64,000 nucleotides of DNA from Lacrimispora indolis DSM 755. GTDB lineage: Bacteria > Bacillota > Clostridia > Lachnospirales > Lachnospiraceae. This document shows, piece by piece, positions 8,649 through 17,607 of the stretch. The position numbers and the translations under genes were made by a program. The stretch spans positions 5,560,001 through 5,624,000 of the forward strand of contig NZ_AZUI01000001.1 of assembly GCF_000526995.1 (NCBI RefSeq), read 5' to 3'. The notes below the pieces were generated by a model that saw nothing but the letters and a program-made list of their open reading frames with translations, searched no databases and had not been told where the DNA came from. Position 1 is the stretch's first letter. The number at the start of each line of letters is the position of its first letter.

Positions 8649-9755
8649 ATGGAAAAATCAAAGGTTTACTATACGAATTTTCATACCACCTTTCAGGAAA
8701 ACCTTCCGCAAAAGCTTAAAAGGCTTATCAAAACCGCCGGAATGCTGGAGCAGATCGACTTCCAGAACAAATACACGGCCATTAAGATCCATTTTGGAGA
8801 GCTGGGGAATTTATCCTTTCTCCGCCCTAATTACGCAAAAGCAGTGGTGGACCTTGTAAAATCCCAGGGCGGAAAACCATTTTTAACGGACTGCAACACC
8901 CTGTATGTGGGAAGCCGCAAGAATGCCCTGGATCATCTGGATACTGCCTATGAGAATGGGTTCTCCCCCTTTTCAACCGGCTGCCACGTTTTGATCGCTG
9001 ACGGTTTAAAGGGAACTGACGAAAGCCTGGTTCCCATTGATGGGGAATACATAAAGGAAGCAAAAATCGGACGGGCAGTTATGGATGCGGATATCTTCAT
9101 TTCTCTCACCCATTTTAAGGGCCATGAAAGCACCGGATTCGGCGGTGCCTTAAAGAATATCGGAATGGGCTGCGGCTCCAGAGCCGGGAAAATGGAAATG
9201 CATAACTCCGGAAAGCCCCATGTAACCGAGGAGACCTGTATCGGCTGCCATGCCTGTGAAAAGAACTGTGCCCACAGCGCCATCTCCTTCCAAAACAAAA
9301 AGGCTTTCATAGACATAAACCATTGTGTAGGCTGCGGCCGCTGCATCGGAGTCTGTCCCGTGGATGCCGTTGAGACAGACTTTGATGAGTCTAACGACAT
9401 CCTAAACTACAAGATTGCGGAATACACCCAGGCAGTGATCGGGAACCGTCCCAATTTCCACATCAGCCTGGTCATGGATGTATCTCCTTACTGTGACTGT
9501 CACTCTGAAAACGATATTCCCATCATTCCTGATGTGGGCATGTTTGCTTCCTTTGACCCGGTAGCCCTGGATATGGCCTGTGTCCATGCGGTGAACCGCC
9601 AGCCTGTTATGGCAGGAAGCATCCTGGAAAAGCACGGCAGTCATCACCATGACCATTTCAAAGATACCCATCCAAACACCAACTGGAGATCCTCCATTGA
9701 ACATGCGGTGAAAATCGGCCTGGGAAATGAGGAATACCAGCTGATCACCCTGTAA
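8649..9755 (+). CDS. DUF362 domain protein with two [4Fe-4S] clusters
   Basis: A 368-residue protein. Residues about 35-180 match the DUF362 fold (KIHFGELGNLSFLRP, LTDCNTLYVGSRKNALDHL, FISLTHFKGHESTGFGGALKN). Then comes a two-cluster ferredoxin domain with C-I-G-C-H-A-C-E-K-N-C (about 198-208) and C-V-G-C-G-R-C-I-G-V-C-P (about 226-237). The tail continues DUF362 (DVSPYCDCHSENDIPIIPDVGM). Family members are presumed redox proteins; the substrate is unknown. AAAGGAG precedes the ATG. It is transcribed alone from a good promoter, divergent from metY. Confidence 0.85.
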   Translation: MEKSKVYYTNFHTTFQENLPQKLKRLIKTAGMLEQIDFQNKYTAIKIHFGELGNLSFLRPNYAKAVVDLVKSQGGKPFLTDCNTLYVGSRKNALDHLDTAYENGFSPFSTGCHVLIADGLKGTDESLVPIDGEYIKEAKIGRAVMDADIFISLTHFKGHESTGFGGALKNIGMGCGSRAGKMEMHNSGKPHVTEETCIGCHACEKNCAHSAISFQNKKAFIDINHCVGCGRCIGVCPVDAVETDFDESNDILNYKIAEYTQAVIGNRPNFHISLVMDVSPYCDCHSENDIPIIPDVGMFASFDPVALDMACVHAVNRQPVMAGSILEKHGSHHHDHFKDTHPNTNWRSSIEHAVKIGLGNEEYQLITL

Positions 9756-9805
9756 TACCACAGACTTTCAGAAATACTGTTTTATATAAACCATAATTAC
9801 GAAAA

Positions 9806-9833
9806 GGGAGGGCATATGATTTTGTGCTCTCCC
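9806..9833 (-). terminator. Probable terminator between convergent genes
   Basis: GGGAGGGCAT (9806-9815) and GTGCTCTCCC (9824-9833) form a 10-bp stem with two G-U pairs. On the minus strand it is followed by TTTT, so it mainly serves the LTA synthase-like gene. Confidence 0.5.
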
Positions 9834-9848
9834 ATATCCTTTCATTCT

Positions 9849-11768
9849 TTAATTCAATTCCCTGGCCCTGTAACGGGTTACTCCCTGTCCCAGAGGTACC
9901 TTGTCCCTTCCGATCTGCCAGACTGAAAGCTCCGAATCCTTCATCTTTTTTTCAGGAACATTTTTGGCAATAATAAGCTCCGGCCAGACAAAGGTGGTTT
10001 CCACAGCCTTTCCGTCAAAGCAGACCCTGGAATAAGGAGTGAAATTTTCTCCGTAAACCAGAACATTGGAATCATTGTACACCACATGGTCAATTATGAT
10101 ATCATCAATTCCCATTTTAAGGTCCGTGGACTGGTAAGGATTCTCTCCGCCGTAAACATCCCGGTTACCGTAGAGAATGTCATATTCCAGGGTCTTCATA
10201 TCCTTTAAATAGCTTTCTTCCTCTGCTTTTGGGTTGCTGAAATAGTTCTGATGGAATCTCATCATCGTCCCCTCATGAATATTAAGCATGTCCAATACAT
10301 GGGCAGCAAGCTGGTATGCCTCTACATCCTTTTTCTCCACAGGAAGGTTCATGTTATTCCAGATCACATATTCGGTCTGAAACAGGGAACGGTTTTTCAT
10401 CTGATGCTGTGACCACACAAATCCAGGCAAATGGTCCCCGTACATCACCAGAACAATGGGTTCCTTCCTGGTCCGTAAGGTGTTGACAAGGGAACGGATA
10501 AACTGGTCCATTTCCCCGATCTGCTGGCAGTAATACTCAAAGCTTGGATATTTCCCATGTCCCTGAACGGAAATGGTATAGATAAAGTCAGGACCTTTCG
10601 TAGAATCCAGGGTCCTGATGATCTCACCGGTGAGAATCTTGTCCTTGCACCAGCCCGTAGGATTTCTTTCTATATTATTCATATATTCAATAGGAGTAAA
10701 GGTATCAAAACCAAGCTGGGCAAATACCCGGTTCCTGTCATAAAAAGTGGCCTCATTGTTATGGATGGCATGGGCTTTATAGCCCAGATTTTTTAAATCA
10801 AAGGCAACGCTTTCACAGGAAGTTTTCTTTAATACGGTTTTATAAGGATACTCTCCCGGGCCGAAAAAGTCTAAGTTCATCCCTGTGATGGACTCAAATT
10901 CCGTGTTTGCGGTGCCCGCGCCCACAGCAGGCACGCTTAAATAGCCGCCGGGATAATTCTTCTGAAGCTGATGAAAAAAAGGGATAGGATCATAATTTAC
11001 CGGATTGTCCTTCCACAAGGAAGGGTCAAAAAAGGACTCCAGCTGGATCATGATCACATTTGGCTTTGTATCCTCTGACAAAGCATAAGTATTCTCCGGA
11101 ACCAGTTCTTCATCCCGGATGGCCTCCATTGTCTCAGTCCCATATCCCTCAGGCTTGGAGATCCCGGTGTTAAACAGGGAGTTGGAAAAACAATAGGGAA
11201 ACCCGTAGCTTTTAAATGCATCTCCGATATTGCCGAAATGAACCGCAACCAATCCTGTCTTCATGGCAGCGCTTGTGGCTCCAAGAACAACAACGATGCC
11301 TATGGCTATAAGCCCGGATCCAAGGCCGTACCTCACTCTTTCCCTGGAAACAGGCGCCTTGCGCCAGACTGCGGCTAAAAACAGAATTGCAAACACTATG
11401 CCTGCCACGATTAAAATGATCTGCATCCAGGTAAAGTAAACCGTGGCCAGACTGACCGCATACTTCACCAGGCGGAAATCCGCCGCAGTAAAAGGTGTGG
11501 TGCGGAAGATAAGCAGAATGCCATTTACCACTCCCATAAAGAACCATATCAAGGATAAGGTAATGCATACAAAAGCCTTGCGTCTTGTCACAAATATAAC
11601 CGTAAAAGGAAGGGTGATGATCAGCGTGTTCAGTAAAAAAACAGGGAAGCTTCCCCATATATAAAGACCAAGGCTTGTCAGAGATTTTCTGCTGGCCAGT
11701 TCAATAAAAACATTTATCATGGCTGAAAATACAAAAATCCTTCCAAGCCACTTCACATATAATTTCAT
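9849..11768 (-). CDS. LTA synthase-family membrane sulfatase
   Basis: A 639-residue protein with five predicted N-terminal helices (about 8-25, 33-60, 65-90, 110-135, 150-172) and an extracellular sulfatase-fold domain. Metal/catalytic motifs are visible: IMIQLESFFDP (Glu ligand), GAGTANTEFESITGMN (the Thr nucleophile of LtaS-type enzymes), HGKYPS, and MYGDHLPG (Asp-His ligands). Such proteins transfer glycerol phosphate from phosphatidylglycerol to build lipoteichoic acid or related polymers. The last 90 residues (after DVYGGENPYQ) form an extra beta-rich piece beyond the usual LtaS end, possibly an Ig-like domain. The gene is monocistronic. Confidence 0.85.
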   Translation of the reverse strand: MKLYVKWLGRIFVFSAMINVFIELASRKSLTSLGLYIWGSFPVFLLNTLIITLPFTVIFVTRRKAFVCITLSLIWFFMGVVNGILLIFRTTPFTAADFRLVKYAVSLATVYFTWMQIILIVAGIVFAILFLAAVWRKAPVSRERVRYGLGSGLIAIGIVVVLGATSAAMKTGLVAVHFGNIGDAFKSYGFPYCFSNSLFNTGISKPEGYGTETMEAIRDEELVPENTYALSEDTKPNVIMIQLESFFDPSLWKDNPVNYDPIPFFHQLQKNYPGGYLSVPAVGAGTANTEFESITGMNLDFFGPGEYPYKTVLKKTSCESVAFDLKNLGYKAHAIHNNEATFYDRNRVFAQLGFDTFTPIEYMNNIERNPTGWCKDKILTGEIIRTLDSTKGPDFIYTISVQGHGKYPSFEYYCQQIGEMDQFIRSLVNTLRTRKEPIVLVMYGDHLPGFVWSQHQMKNRSLFQTEYVIWNNMNLPVEKKDVEAYQLAAHVLDMLNIHEGTMMRFHQNYFSNPKAEEESYLKDMKTLEYDILYGNRDVYGGENPYQSTDLKMGIDDIIIDHVVYNDSNVLVYGENFTPYSRVCFDGKAVETTFVWPELIIAKNVPEKKMKDSELSVWQIGRDKVPLGQGVTRYRARELN

Positions 11769-11831
11769 GATATACCTCTTTGCCTTTTAGTACTTTTCAA
11801 AGTCGGATTTAGTCTATCACATTTTACGGGA

Positions 11832-11860
11832 AATTTACATACTTTTTTTTAAAAAGTCAA
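11832..11860 (-). promoter_or_regulatory. Possible sigma-A promoter of the LTA synthase-like gene
   Basis: On the minus strand TTGACT (11860-11855), 17 bp, then TAAATT (11837-11832), about 64 bp before the start codon. The -10 is weak. Confidence 0.4.
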
Positions 11861-11948
11861 AATAACAGGAACAGAAAGCCTGTTTTGCAGACTCTTGCGC
11901 CGGAGGCTTTTACTGTCACAGGACACATTTTCCTATGATATTAAGAAA

Positions 11949-11970
11949 GACCGGCTTATAAGGGCCGGCC
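11949..11970 (-). terminator. Terminator of the zinc-ribbon gene
   Basis: GACCGGC (11949-11955) pairs with GCCGGCC (11964-11970) with one G-U pair. The minus-strand continuation is TTTCTT, 10 nt after the stop codon. Confidence 0.65.
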
Positions 11971-11980
11971 TTTTAAGTAA

Positions 11981-12469
11981 CTATTCCTGTTCTTCTGTCT
12001 GTTCAAATGCGTCTTCACTAACCGTATTAATTCCAGCTGCCGGATTCACTTCCTCTGCCGGCTCTGGCTGTTCAACCTCTTCTACATTCTCATCTTCTGT
12101 ATCAGCTTTCTGGGATGCCTCTTTTACATGGGCTCCGCACTTTCCGCAATAATAGGAATTCTTTGGAACCTTGGCTCCGCATTCCGCACAGATACGGGTT
12201 CCTTCGCTTTGGGTCAGTTCAATCTCCAGAGCGGCAATTCTTTCCCGGCTGGCCCTGACAGCTTCATAAGCCTTTGCGTAAGCTTCCTCCGGCTCTTTGT
12301 TCGCTTCATAAAATTGTTTGCCGATGACTGCATAAGCTTCTTCCAGCTTCGTTTTCTCTACACTGATCTGTGTCTTCAGCTGTATCGTTTCAGTCAGCGC
12401 TTTTGCCTTGGTTGCAACCTCTTTGCCGGTATCACTAAGTGTCTTTCCCAGCTCTTCAAAAAATGCCAT
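11981..12469 (-). CDS. Zinc-ribbon protein with coiled-coil head
   Basis: A 162-residue soluble protein. Residues 1-85 are helical and heptad-like (LGKTLSDTGKEVATKAKALTE, RERIAALEIEL). A zinc ribbon C-A-E-C-G-A-K-V-P then C-G-K-C-G follows (about 93-110), and the tail is acidic, Glu/Pro-rich and disordered. Proteins with this layout are common single genes in Clostridia, often annotated 'zinc ribbon domain-containing'. The role is unknown. AAGGAGG lies upstream of the ATG. Confidence 0.75.
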   Translation of the reverse strand: MAFFEELGKTLSDTGKEVATKAKALTETIQLKTQISVEKTKLEEAYAVIGKQFYEANKEPEEAYAKAYEAVRASRERIAALEIELTQSEGTRICAECGAKVPKNSYYCGKCGAHVKEASQKADTEDENVEEVEQPEPAEEVNPAAGINTVSEDAFEQTEEQE

Positions 12470-12541
12470 CCGTGATTCCTCCTTTGACTTATGCTTCTAC
12501 CATTTTAACTTCATTGGAAGAAAAAGTCAATGAAAGACTGT

Positions 12542-14719
12542 TTACACATCTTTTTTTATCTTTTCGATCTCATTTTTTACAGATACCGGCAACCGGTCCA
12601 ATGAGATGGAGCATCCCACCTCATTTCTGTTTCTGCCGGATTCCGTAACAGCAGAAAAGCTGACCCACTCCCCTTTTTTACTGCCAAAAGGATTCATGCT
12701 GGAATATTCCTCCAACACCGCATTGCTCATGATCTGGCTGATCTGCTGGGGATCGGTGATGGTTAAGTATTGTGATCCCTTATCCTCATAGGTGTATTTA
12801 TAGGAATAAAACTGACTGGCATCTATGTTGATTTCTTTTACATGTTCCAGATTACCCCAGCTTTCCACATCAACCTGAGACTCTTTCAACAGTTCCAGGG
12901 TGTTTTTAAAGGACGGGTAGATGGGGTAATATCCTCTTGAAGTGACATCGCTGTACTTCCAGGAGCTTTGAGTTTCATCTCGTTTTGTTTCCGCCTCTGC
13001 CTGCATTTTCGTCAAAAACTGTATGGTGGCTATTGGATTTTCATTTTCCATGGTTTCCACCTTTAAATTTCTTAGATCCTCCTGATACGCAGAGAGCAGT
13101 TTTTCAGTCATGGCTTTATCTGTCCCGTTTCTGTCACGGCTTACGATATTGGTCTGCTCGCCTCTGCTCACCCTGACCCAGGAAGTATCCTCAAGCGTCT
13201 GAACAAGGATTGGATAAACTGCTTTCTTAAACTCCTGGTTTTCAAAGATCTCTACGATCTCCGGCCGGATTTCATCGCTGGATAATTGGTAGGAACGGTA
13301 AACATCCTTACCGTTTTTCAACGTATATTTTATGGAAAAACTATACCTTATACTTCCATCCTCCCAATCGTTGAAACCATCATCTTCATGGTGCAGCTTC
13401 TGGTTTCTGGCCACCGCATCACGTACCAGAGACAGAACCGGTGCAGTGTCCTTCAGTTCCATATGGCTGAATGCATAGTCATCAGAGTTCTGGTATTCCC
13501 AGTAATATTCTCCCAGGGAATCCTGCCGCGGGCTTCCGTAAGAGACCCAGTAGGTTGCATCCTGCATGGACATTGCAACGGACTCAATGGACGCTTCAGC
13601 CGGTATATAGCTGTCATACCCAAACAGATCATAGCGGAAGCCGCAGAATATCACTGCTGCCAGCAAGGCGCAGGCCACCATCTGCTTCCAGTGGGAAAAC
13701 AGCCTTCTGAATTCAAAATGATATATGATCTCAATGACGCAGTGGGATAAAAACATTCCGCAAATCAGCCCGAATACCGCCCAGCCCACACTGGTGTGCA
13801 TGGACCAGAAAAAAATGCTTCCGCTAAGGGACGACAGAACCACAATGGGGATCCGGATCACCGGCATACTCACCTTAAAAGCCATTGCTTTTCCTGCCGC
13901 TTCCGAACCTCTCTTTTTATATAATAAGAAAGAAAGGAAGGTCAAAACTGCCGTCACAGCTAAAACTGCAAAGATCCTGACAGCCTGTGTTCCCGCCGGA
14001 GTCCCCGGCTGAAGCCGTTCTAAATTCATCAGGAACAGGACAACTGCCGAACATTTATCCATAAAATAGCTGAATACATCCCTGCCGCCCCGATAACTGG
14101 TATAAAAGAAACGGCTGTAGCAGAATTCCAGAACCCCTATGACGCAAACAAAATAAAATTGCAGGACCATGGTTCCAAAAACGCCGATTAAGACATGCCC
14201 TGTCAGGATCATGGCTATTACAGTCACAGAATACATCATGCTGTAATGGATCATGAACAGCAAAAATCCCGTAATGGCCGATCCCAAAACCTCAAAAGGA
14301 GAAATGCCGTTTACTGCCACCACTCCCAGGGTGATGATCAGATTTATCCCATATACTGCTGCCGGAATAAAAATTCCGTTAAAATAGTTGACCCAGAACA
14401 AATGCTTCCTGTTTACTGGAATGCCGTGATAAAAATCCACTTTCTGTCTGGAATGGAGATAAGAAAAGCTGGTCACTCCCATGATCAGGGACAGGAGGAT
14501 GAGCAGCGCCGCCACCCAGCCGTTGCGAAAGCCCAGCCACTGTTCTAAGCTGGATACAATATACGGATAATCATATTGCCCTCTCAGCCTTTCGCTTAAG
14601 GAAAGAGCGGTCCTCACCGGAAAGGTAAAGAAAAATACCAAGAATGACAGTGCCATAGACCAAAGGCGTCTTTTGCCATCTTCTCTTAATAAATTATAAA
14701 ATAAGCTTTTTGATGTCAT
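12542..14719 (-). CDS. ABC transporter permease of a GntR-controlled exporter
   Basis: About 725 residues. Six or more hydrophobic helices fall in the first 370 residues (for example WSMALSFLVFFFTFP, GWVAALLILLSLIMG, FIPAAVYGINLIITL, MMYSVTVIAMILTG), with the typical YLHSRQKVDFYHGIPVNRKHLF segment. A large soluble C-terminal domain (about 385-725) follows, of the kind labelled DUF6449 in Lachnospiraceae permeases. I placed the start at ATG 14719 because GGAGGTGG lies 5-14 nt upstream; the 14740 codon has no such site. It overlaps the ATPase gene by 26 nt and is certainly its partner. The substrate is unknown; related YtrABCDEF systems respond to cell-wall stress. Confidence 0.8.
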   Translation of the reverse strand: MTSKSLFYNLLREDGKRRLWSMALSFLVFFFTFPVRTALSLSERLRGQYDYPYIVSSLEQWLGFRNGWVAALLILLSLIMGVTSFSYLHSRQKVDFYHGIPVNRKHLFWVNYFNGIFIPAAVYGINLIITLGVVAVNGISPFEVLGSAITGFLLFMIHYSMMYSVTVIAMILTGHVLIGVFGTMVLQFYFVCVIGVLEFCYSRFFYTSYRGGRDVFSYFMDKCSAVVLFLMNLERLQPGTPAGTQAVRIFAVLAVTAVLTFLSFLLYKKRGSEAAGKAMAFKVSMPVIRIPIVVLSSLSGSIFFWSMHTSVGWAVFGLICGMFLSHCVIEIIYHFEFRRLFSHWKQMVACALLAAVIFCGFRYDLFGYDSYIPAEASIESVAMSMQDATYWVSYGSPRQDSLGEYYWEYQNSDDYAFSHMELKDTAPVLSLVRDAVARNQKLHHEDDGFNDWEDGSIRYSFSIKYTLKNGKDVYRSYQLSSDEIRPEIVEIFENQEFKKAVYPILVQTLEDTSWVRVSRGEQTNIVSRDRNGTDKAMTEKLLSAYQEDLRNLKVETMENENPIATIQFLTKMQAEAETKRDETQSSWKYSDVTSRGYYPIYPSFKNTLELLKESQVDVESWGNLEHVKEINIDASQFYSYKYTYEDKGSQYLTITDPQQISQIMSNAVLEEYSSMNPFGSKKGEWVSFSAVTESGRNRNEVGCSISLDRLPVSVKNEIEKIKKDV

Positions 14720-15593
14720 ATCCTGCCACCTCCGTCTCACTAATGAATATCTCCTCCAGAGATAATGGTATGATCTCGTAAAATACCGGCTGGTATGATT
14801 CCATCAGCCCTTCCACTTCTTCTCTGGTTCCGCGTACCGTTATGGTATAGAGTTTTCCTCTTGCTTCTGTCTTAATACGCTGCAGAGCTGCCAGATCTTC
14901 AGCTGTCATCCCATCCTTTAACACACACTGCAGCTTGTGGATGTTAAGCTTCATATCATCCAAATCCCGGGAAAGCAGTATCCCTCCCCTGTGGAGAAGA
15001 CCCACATGGTCGCAGATATCTTCTAACTCCCTTAAGTTATGGGAAGCAATGATAGGAGTTAAGTTCCTCTCCGACATATCGTTGGCAAAAATGCTCTTCA
15101 CAGCCTGGCGCATCACCGGGTCAAGTCCGTCAAAGGTTTCATCGCAGAAGAGATAGTCCGTATTGGCACATATTCCGCATATGACGGAAAGCTGCTTTTT
15201 CATTCCCTTTGAAAACGTATGGATTTTTCTTCTGGCTTCCAGCCCAAAGCTTCCAAGAAGATTATGAAAGCGTTCCTTGTCAAACCTGGGGTATATCCTG
15301 CTGTAAAACTCCATCATATCAAGGGGCGATGCGTTATTAAAATAATACTGGTCATCTGAAATGTAAAAGAACCGGCTTTTCACCTTTTCATTTTCAAAAA
15401 TCTGTTCTCCATCAATGGTAACATTTCCTTCATCTGGTTTTAAAATACCGCTTAACATCCTTAAAAAGGTACTTTTTCCCGCTCCATTGGTTCCAATGAG
15501 TCCAAAAACGCTTCCATCCCGTATCTTTGCACTTACATGGTCTACTGCCATAATATCATCAAATTTTTTTGTCAGATTCTCTGCTGTTATCAT
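14694..15593 (-). CDS. ABC transporter ATP-binding protein
   Basis: A 299-residue ATPase. Walker A is GTNGAGKST (about 34-42), the signature region is FSKGMKKQLSV (a divergent LSGGQ), Walker B is YLFCDETFDGLDP, and the switch His is in IIASHNLRELEDI. The C-terminal 80 residues form the extra domain usual in drug or antimicrobial-peptide exporters. The ATG at 15593 has a GGGGAGG site and overlaps the GntR gene by 35 nt. It energises the downstream permease. Confidence 0.9.
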   Translation of the reverse strand: MITAENLTKKFDDIMAVDHVSAKIRDGSVFGLIGTNGAGKSTFLRMLSGILKPDEGNVTIDGEQIFENEKVKSRFFYISDDQYYFNNASPLDMMEFYSRIYPRFDKERFHNLLGSFGLEARRKIHTFSKGMKKQLSVICGICANTDYLFCDETFDGLDPVMRQAVKSIFANDMSERNLTPIIASHNLRELEDICDHVGLLHRGGILLSRDLDDMKLNIHKLQCVLKDGMTAEDLAALQRIKTEARGKLYTITVRGTREEVEGLMESYQPVFYEIIPLSLEEIFISETEVAGYDIKKLIL

Positions 15594-15984
15594 CCGCTCT
15601 CTCCTCCCCTGCCAAATATTCCTGTTTTACCCATTCTTCCGCAATCCATGTATGAGCCTTATCCTCTGTCATTCCTGCCCGTTTGGCTTCCTGGATCCAG
15701 CCCACAAGCTTTCTTTTCAACTCACTGTTTTTAAGTGCTTTTATGGAACTGGTGTCGGCTACAAAGCTTCCTCTTCCTTTTACGGAATAGATAAACCCTC
15801 TTCGCTCCAGCTCTGCATAAGCTCTCTGTATGGTATTGGGATTAATGGATAAGTCTGTTGCCAAAGCGCGGACAGACGGAAGCTGGGCATCCTGTTCCAA
15901 TACGCCGCATATCATAAGATCCTTAAGCTTTTCCACAACCTGCTCGTATATGGGCTTGCGGTCTTTATAATCAAGCAGTATCAT
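15559..15984 (-). CDS. GntR-family repressor, YtrA subfamily
   Basis: A 141-residue short GntR protein: winged helix (residues about 8-75, with the diagnostic QLPSVRALATDLSINPNTIQRAYAELERRGFIYSVKGRGSFVA region) and a small alpha-helical tail without an effector domain, as in YtrA. It is first in the operon with an ATPase and permease, so it very likely represses them and itself. A dyad overlapping the -10 box (listed separately) is a candidate operator. The ATG follows GGAGGTGG. Confidence 0.9.
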   Translation of the reverse strand: MILLDYKDRKPIYEQVVEKLKDLMICGVLEQDAQLPSVRALATDLSINPNTIQRAYAELERRGFIYSVKGRGSFVADTSSIKALKNSELKRKLVGWIQEAKRAGMTEDKAHTWIAEEWVKQEYLAGEERADDNSRESDKKI

Positions 15985-16002
15985 ATTCCACCTCCTAATC
16001 TG

Positions 16003-16053
16003 TACTAATACTCATAATACACTTAGTATAGCAAAAAACCTCTGACCTGTCAA
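16003..16053 (-). promoter_or_regulatory. Promoter and candidate operator of the GntR-ABC operon
   Basis: On the minus strand TTGACA (16053-16048), exactly 17 bp, TATACT (16030-16025). A dyad TACTAA (16028-16023), 14 bp, TTAGTA (16008-16003) overlaps the -10 and the start region, where a YtrA-type repressor would block initiation. The -35 lies in the loop of the upstream gene's terminator hairpin. Confidence 0.75.
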
Positions 16054-16063
16054 TCAGAGGTTT
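16033..16063 (-). terminator. Terminator of the DUF4397 gene, overlapping the next promoter
   Basis: AAACCTCTGA (16036-16045) and TCAGAGGTTT (16054-16063) form a 10-bp stem with an 8-nt loop. The minus-strand T run corresponds to A16033-16038. It lies 8 nt after the stop codon and shares its loop with the -35 hexamer of the GntR promoter. Confidence 0.8.
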
Positions 16064-16071
16064 CTGTTTTT

Positions 16072-16947
16072 CTAGGTTCTCCTGTCTTCCACAATCAGGA
16101 TACGGATGGCATCCTCCGCATTGCTCCAGTTAAACACATACAGGGTGTAGGAAGCATTGCCTCTTATATAGATATTAGAGTTCAAAAGGATATTTCCTCC
16201 GGAAGCATTGGCGTTGGACACGGAAACCATATAAAAGCCTGTTAAAACATACTGGAAGTTGGTCACTTCCTGATAATCCACATTGCGGAAGGTTACAACT
16301 CCGCCGTTTAATGCTACATGGACCCTGCGGTTTGTTATGGATAAATTGCACACACGGAAACAGCCTGTGTTAATCCCCCCATTACAATGGATATCTTCAA
16401 TCTCCATTAAATCAAGTCCTGAATCCGTATTGATGATTGCAACAGTGATTGCGCGGTTAACTGTAACTGTAATCTGCTTTTCGAAGTAAACATATCCGTT
16501 CTGTCCTCCTAAGATTACAGTCTGCTGTCCTGCCAAAACCCGGCCGTACTGGCTCATCTCCCCATTAGCCAGCCCATTGACTGCCAGCTGGTTGCTTATA
16601 TAAACGAGAAATGGATTATAGCCGGCCGCCGCGTTTAAGAACCGGACAAGTCCATATTCTCCGGAACCGCAGAAAAAGCATGGGATGATGGGTTTGGGAA
16701 ATACCGTAATAATAGAACTCCCGGTTCCATCAGTAGTTGTATTAGGAAAGGGGAAATTGGGAAGAGGCGTTTCCTTTTCCAGATTTGGAGGGGGCACGAT
16801 CTCATTATTTTCCTCCGGCGGCTCTTCCCCTGTTTCATCAGTAATGTCACTGTTTTCTCCTCCCGTGGGAAACTCGTCTTCTTCGGGGCCTGGCGGCGGA
16901 TTTGTTTCCATATCCGTATCATTCTGCATATAAGTTAAAATTCCCAT
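16072..16947 (-). CDS. DUF4397 domain protein with disordered acidic/proline head
   Basis: A 291-residue protein. Residues 1-75 are Pro/Glu/Asp/Thr-rich and probably disordered (ETNPPPGPEEDEFPTGG). From about 95 a DUF4397 fold is recognisable (YGLVRFLNAAAGYNPFLVYISNQ, then AGQQTVILGG and VTVNRAITVAIINT). A final beta region is rich in Asn (SNANASGGNILLNSNIYIRG). No signal peptide or transmembrane segment is visible, so export or spore assembly without a Sec signal is possible. The function is unknown. The start region reads MGILTYMQNDTDM; the first ATG is preceded by AGAGGG. Confidence 0.7.
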   Translation of the reverse strand: MGILTYMQNDTDMETNPPPGPEEDEFPTGGENSDITDETGEEPPEENNEIVPPPNLEKETPLPNFPFPNTTTDGTGSSIITVFPKPIIPCFFCGSGEYGLVRFLNAAAGYNPFLVYISNQLAVNGLANGEMSQYGRVLAGQQTVILGGQNGYVYFEKQITVTVNRAITVAIINTDSGLDLMEIEDIHCNGGINTGCFRVCNLSITNRRVHVALNGGVVTFRNVDYQEVTNFQYVLTGFYMVSVSNANASGGNILLNSNIYIRGNASYTLYVFNWSNAEDAIRILIVEDRRT

Positions 16948-17137
16948 AGAAACCCTCTTTTATGATAGTTATATAGTAAGTTTATTCCTTCATTAATGCC
17001 CAGTGCCTGTCTCCCTTTAAGTCCCTGTCTTTTTATTAATAATCTGAGGGAATGCCATGATTTGCATTTCATTTAATGAGGCATTTCCATCTGAAATTCA
17101 TAATTTCTTACTTTATATCCATATTATAATCTATATA

Positions 17138-17166
17138 TTGACATTTTTTACCTTTAGAAGTATGAT
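17138..17166 (+). promoter_or_regulatory. Sigma-A promoter of the DUF454 operon
   Basis: TTGACA (17138-17143), 17-bp spacer, TATGAT (17161-17166), 54 bp before the start codon. Confidence 0.75.
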
Positions 17167-17220
17167 AACAGTAATGAATTTCGTTATTTTTTGTAAAATA
17201 AAATCGAAGGAGGTGAGTAA

Positions 17221-17607
17221 TTGCAGATAAAAAACATTTTGCTCACAGGGTTCGGTTTTTTATTCCTGGGTCTTGGAGCGATCGGGCTTCTGCTGCCGGT
17301 CTGGCCTACGACCCCATTTGTTCTGGTTTCTGCCGCTTGCTTTTCCCGTACACCTCTTCTGAGAGCGTGGATTACAAGTATTTCATTTTTCAGAGAACAC
17401 ATAGAAAACTATGAAAACAGGACAGGCCTTTCGAGGAAAACGGTGACGATCAGTTTAAGCTACTTATGGGGAATGCTGGTGCTTTCCATGGTGGTAATTC
17501 AAACAGTCTGGATTTCACTTATGCTTTTTTCCATTGGCACTGCTGTAACGCTCCACATCCTCTGGATTTCCAAGGCTAAACAAAAAAAGGAGGGACATGA
17601 ATCATGA
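17221..17607 (+). CDS. DUF454 (YbaN-like) inner membrane protein
   Basis: A 128-residue protein starting at TTG with AAGGAGGTGAG 5 nt upstream; no ATG fits. Family hallmarks are GFGFLFLGLGAIGLLLPVWPTTPF (LGxxGxxLPxLPTTPF-type segment) and ACFSRTPLLRAWI. Three or four hydrophobic helices are present (about 5-22, 25-40, 72-90, 92-112). DUF454 proteins are widespread small membrane proteins of unknown function. The stop overlaps the next start as ATGA, implying translational coupling. Confidence 0.85.
   Translation: MQIKNILLTGFGFLFLGLGAIGLLLPVWPTTPFVLVSAACFSRTPLLRAWITSISFFREHIENYENRTGLSRKTVTISLSYLWGMLVLSMVVIQTVWISLMLFSIGTAVTLHILWISKAKQKKEGHES

Noticed and set aside
9849..11768. Sulfatase-fold gene considered as an aryl- or carbohydrate sulfatase
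   Set aside because: The five N-terminal helices and a Thr nucleophile (GTANTEFE) in place of the formylglycine Cys/Ser motif fit the LtaS family.
11887..11925. AAAGCCT...AGGCTTT-type inverted repeat upstream of the LTA synthase gene
   Set aside because: The stem is only 7 bp with a long loop, no T run and no position that would end either neighbouring gene; it is probably chance.
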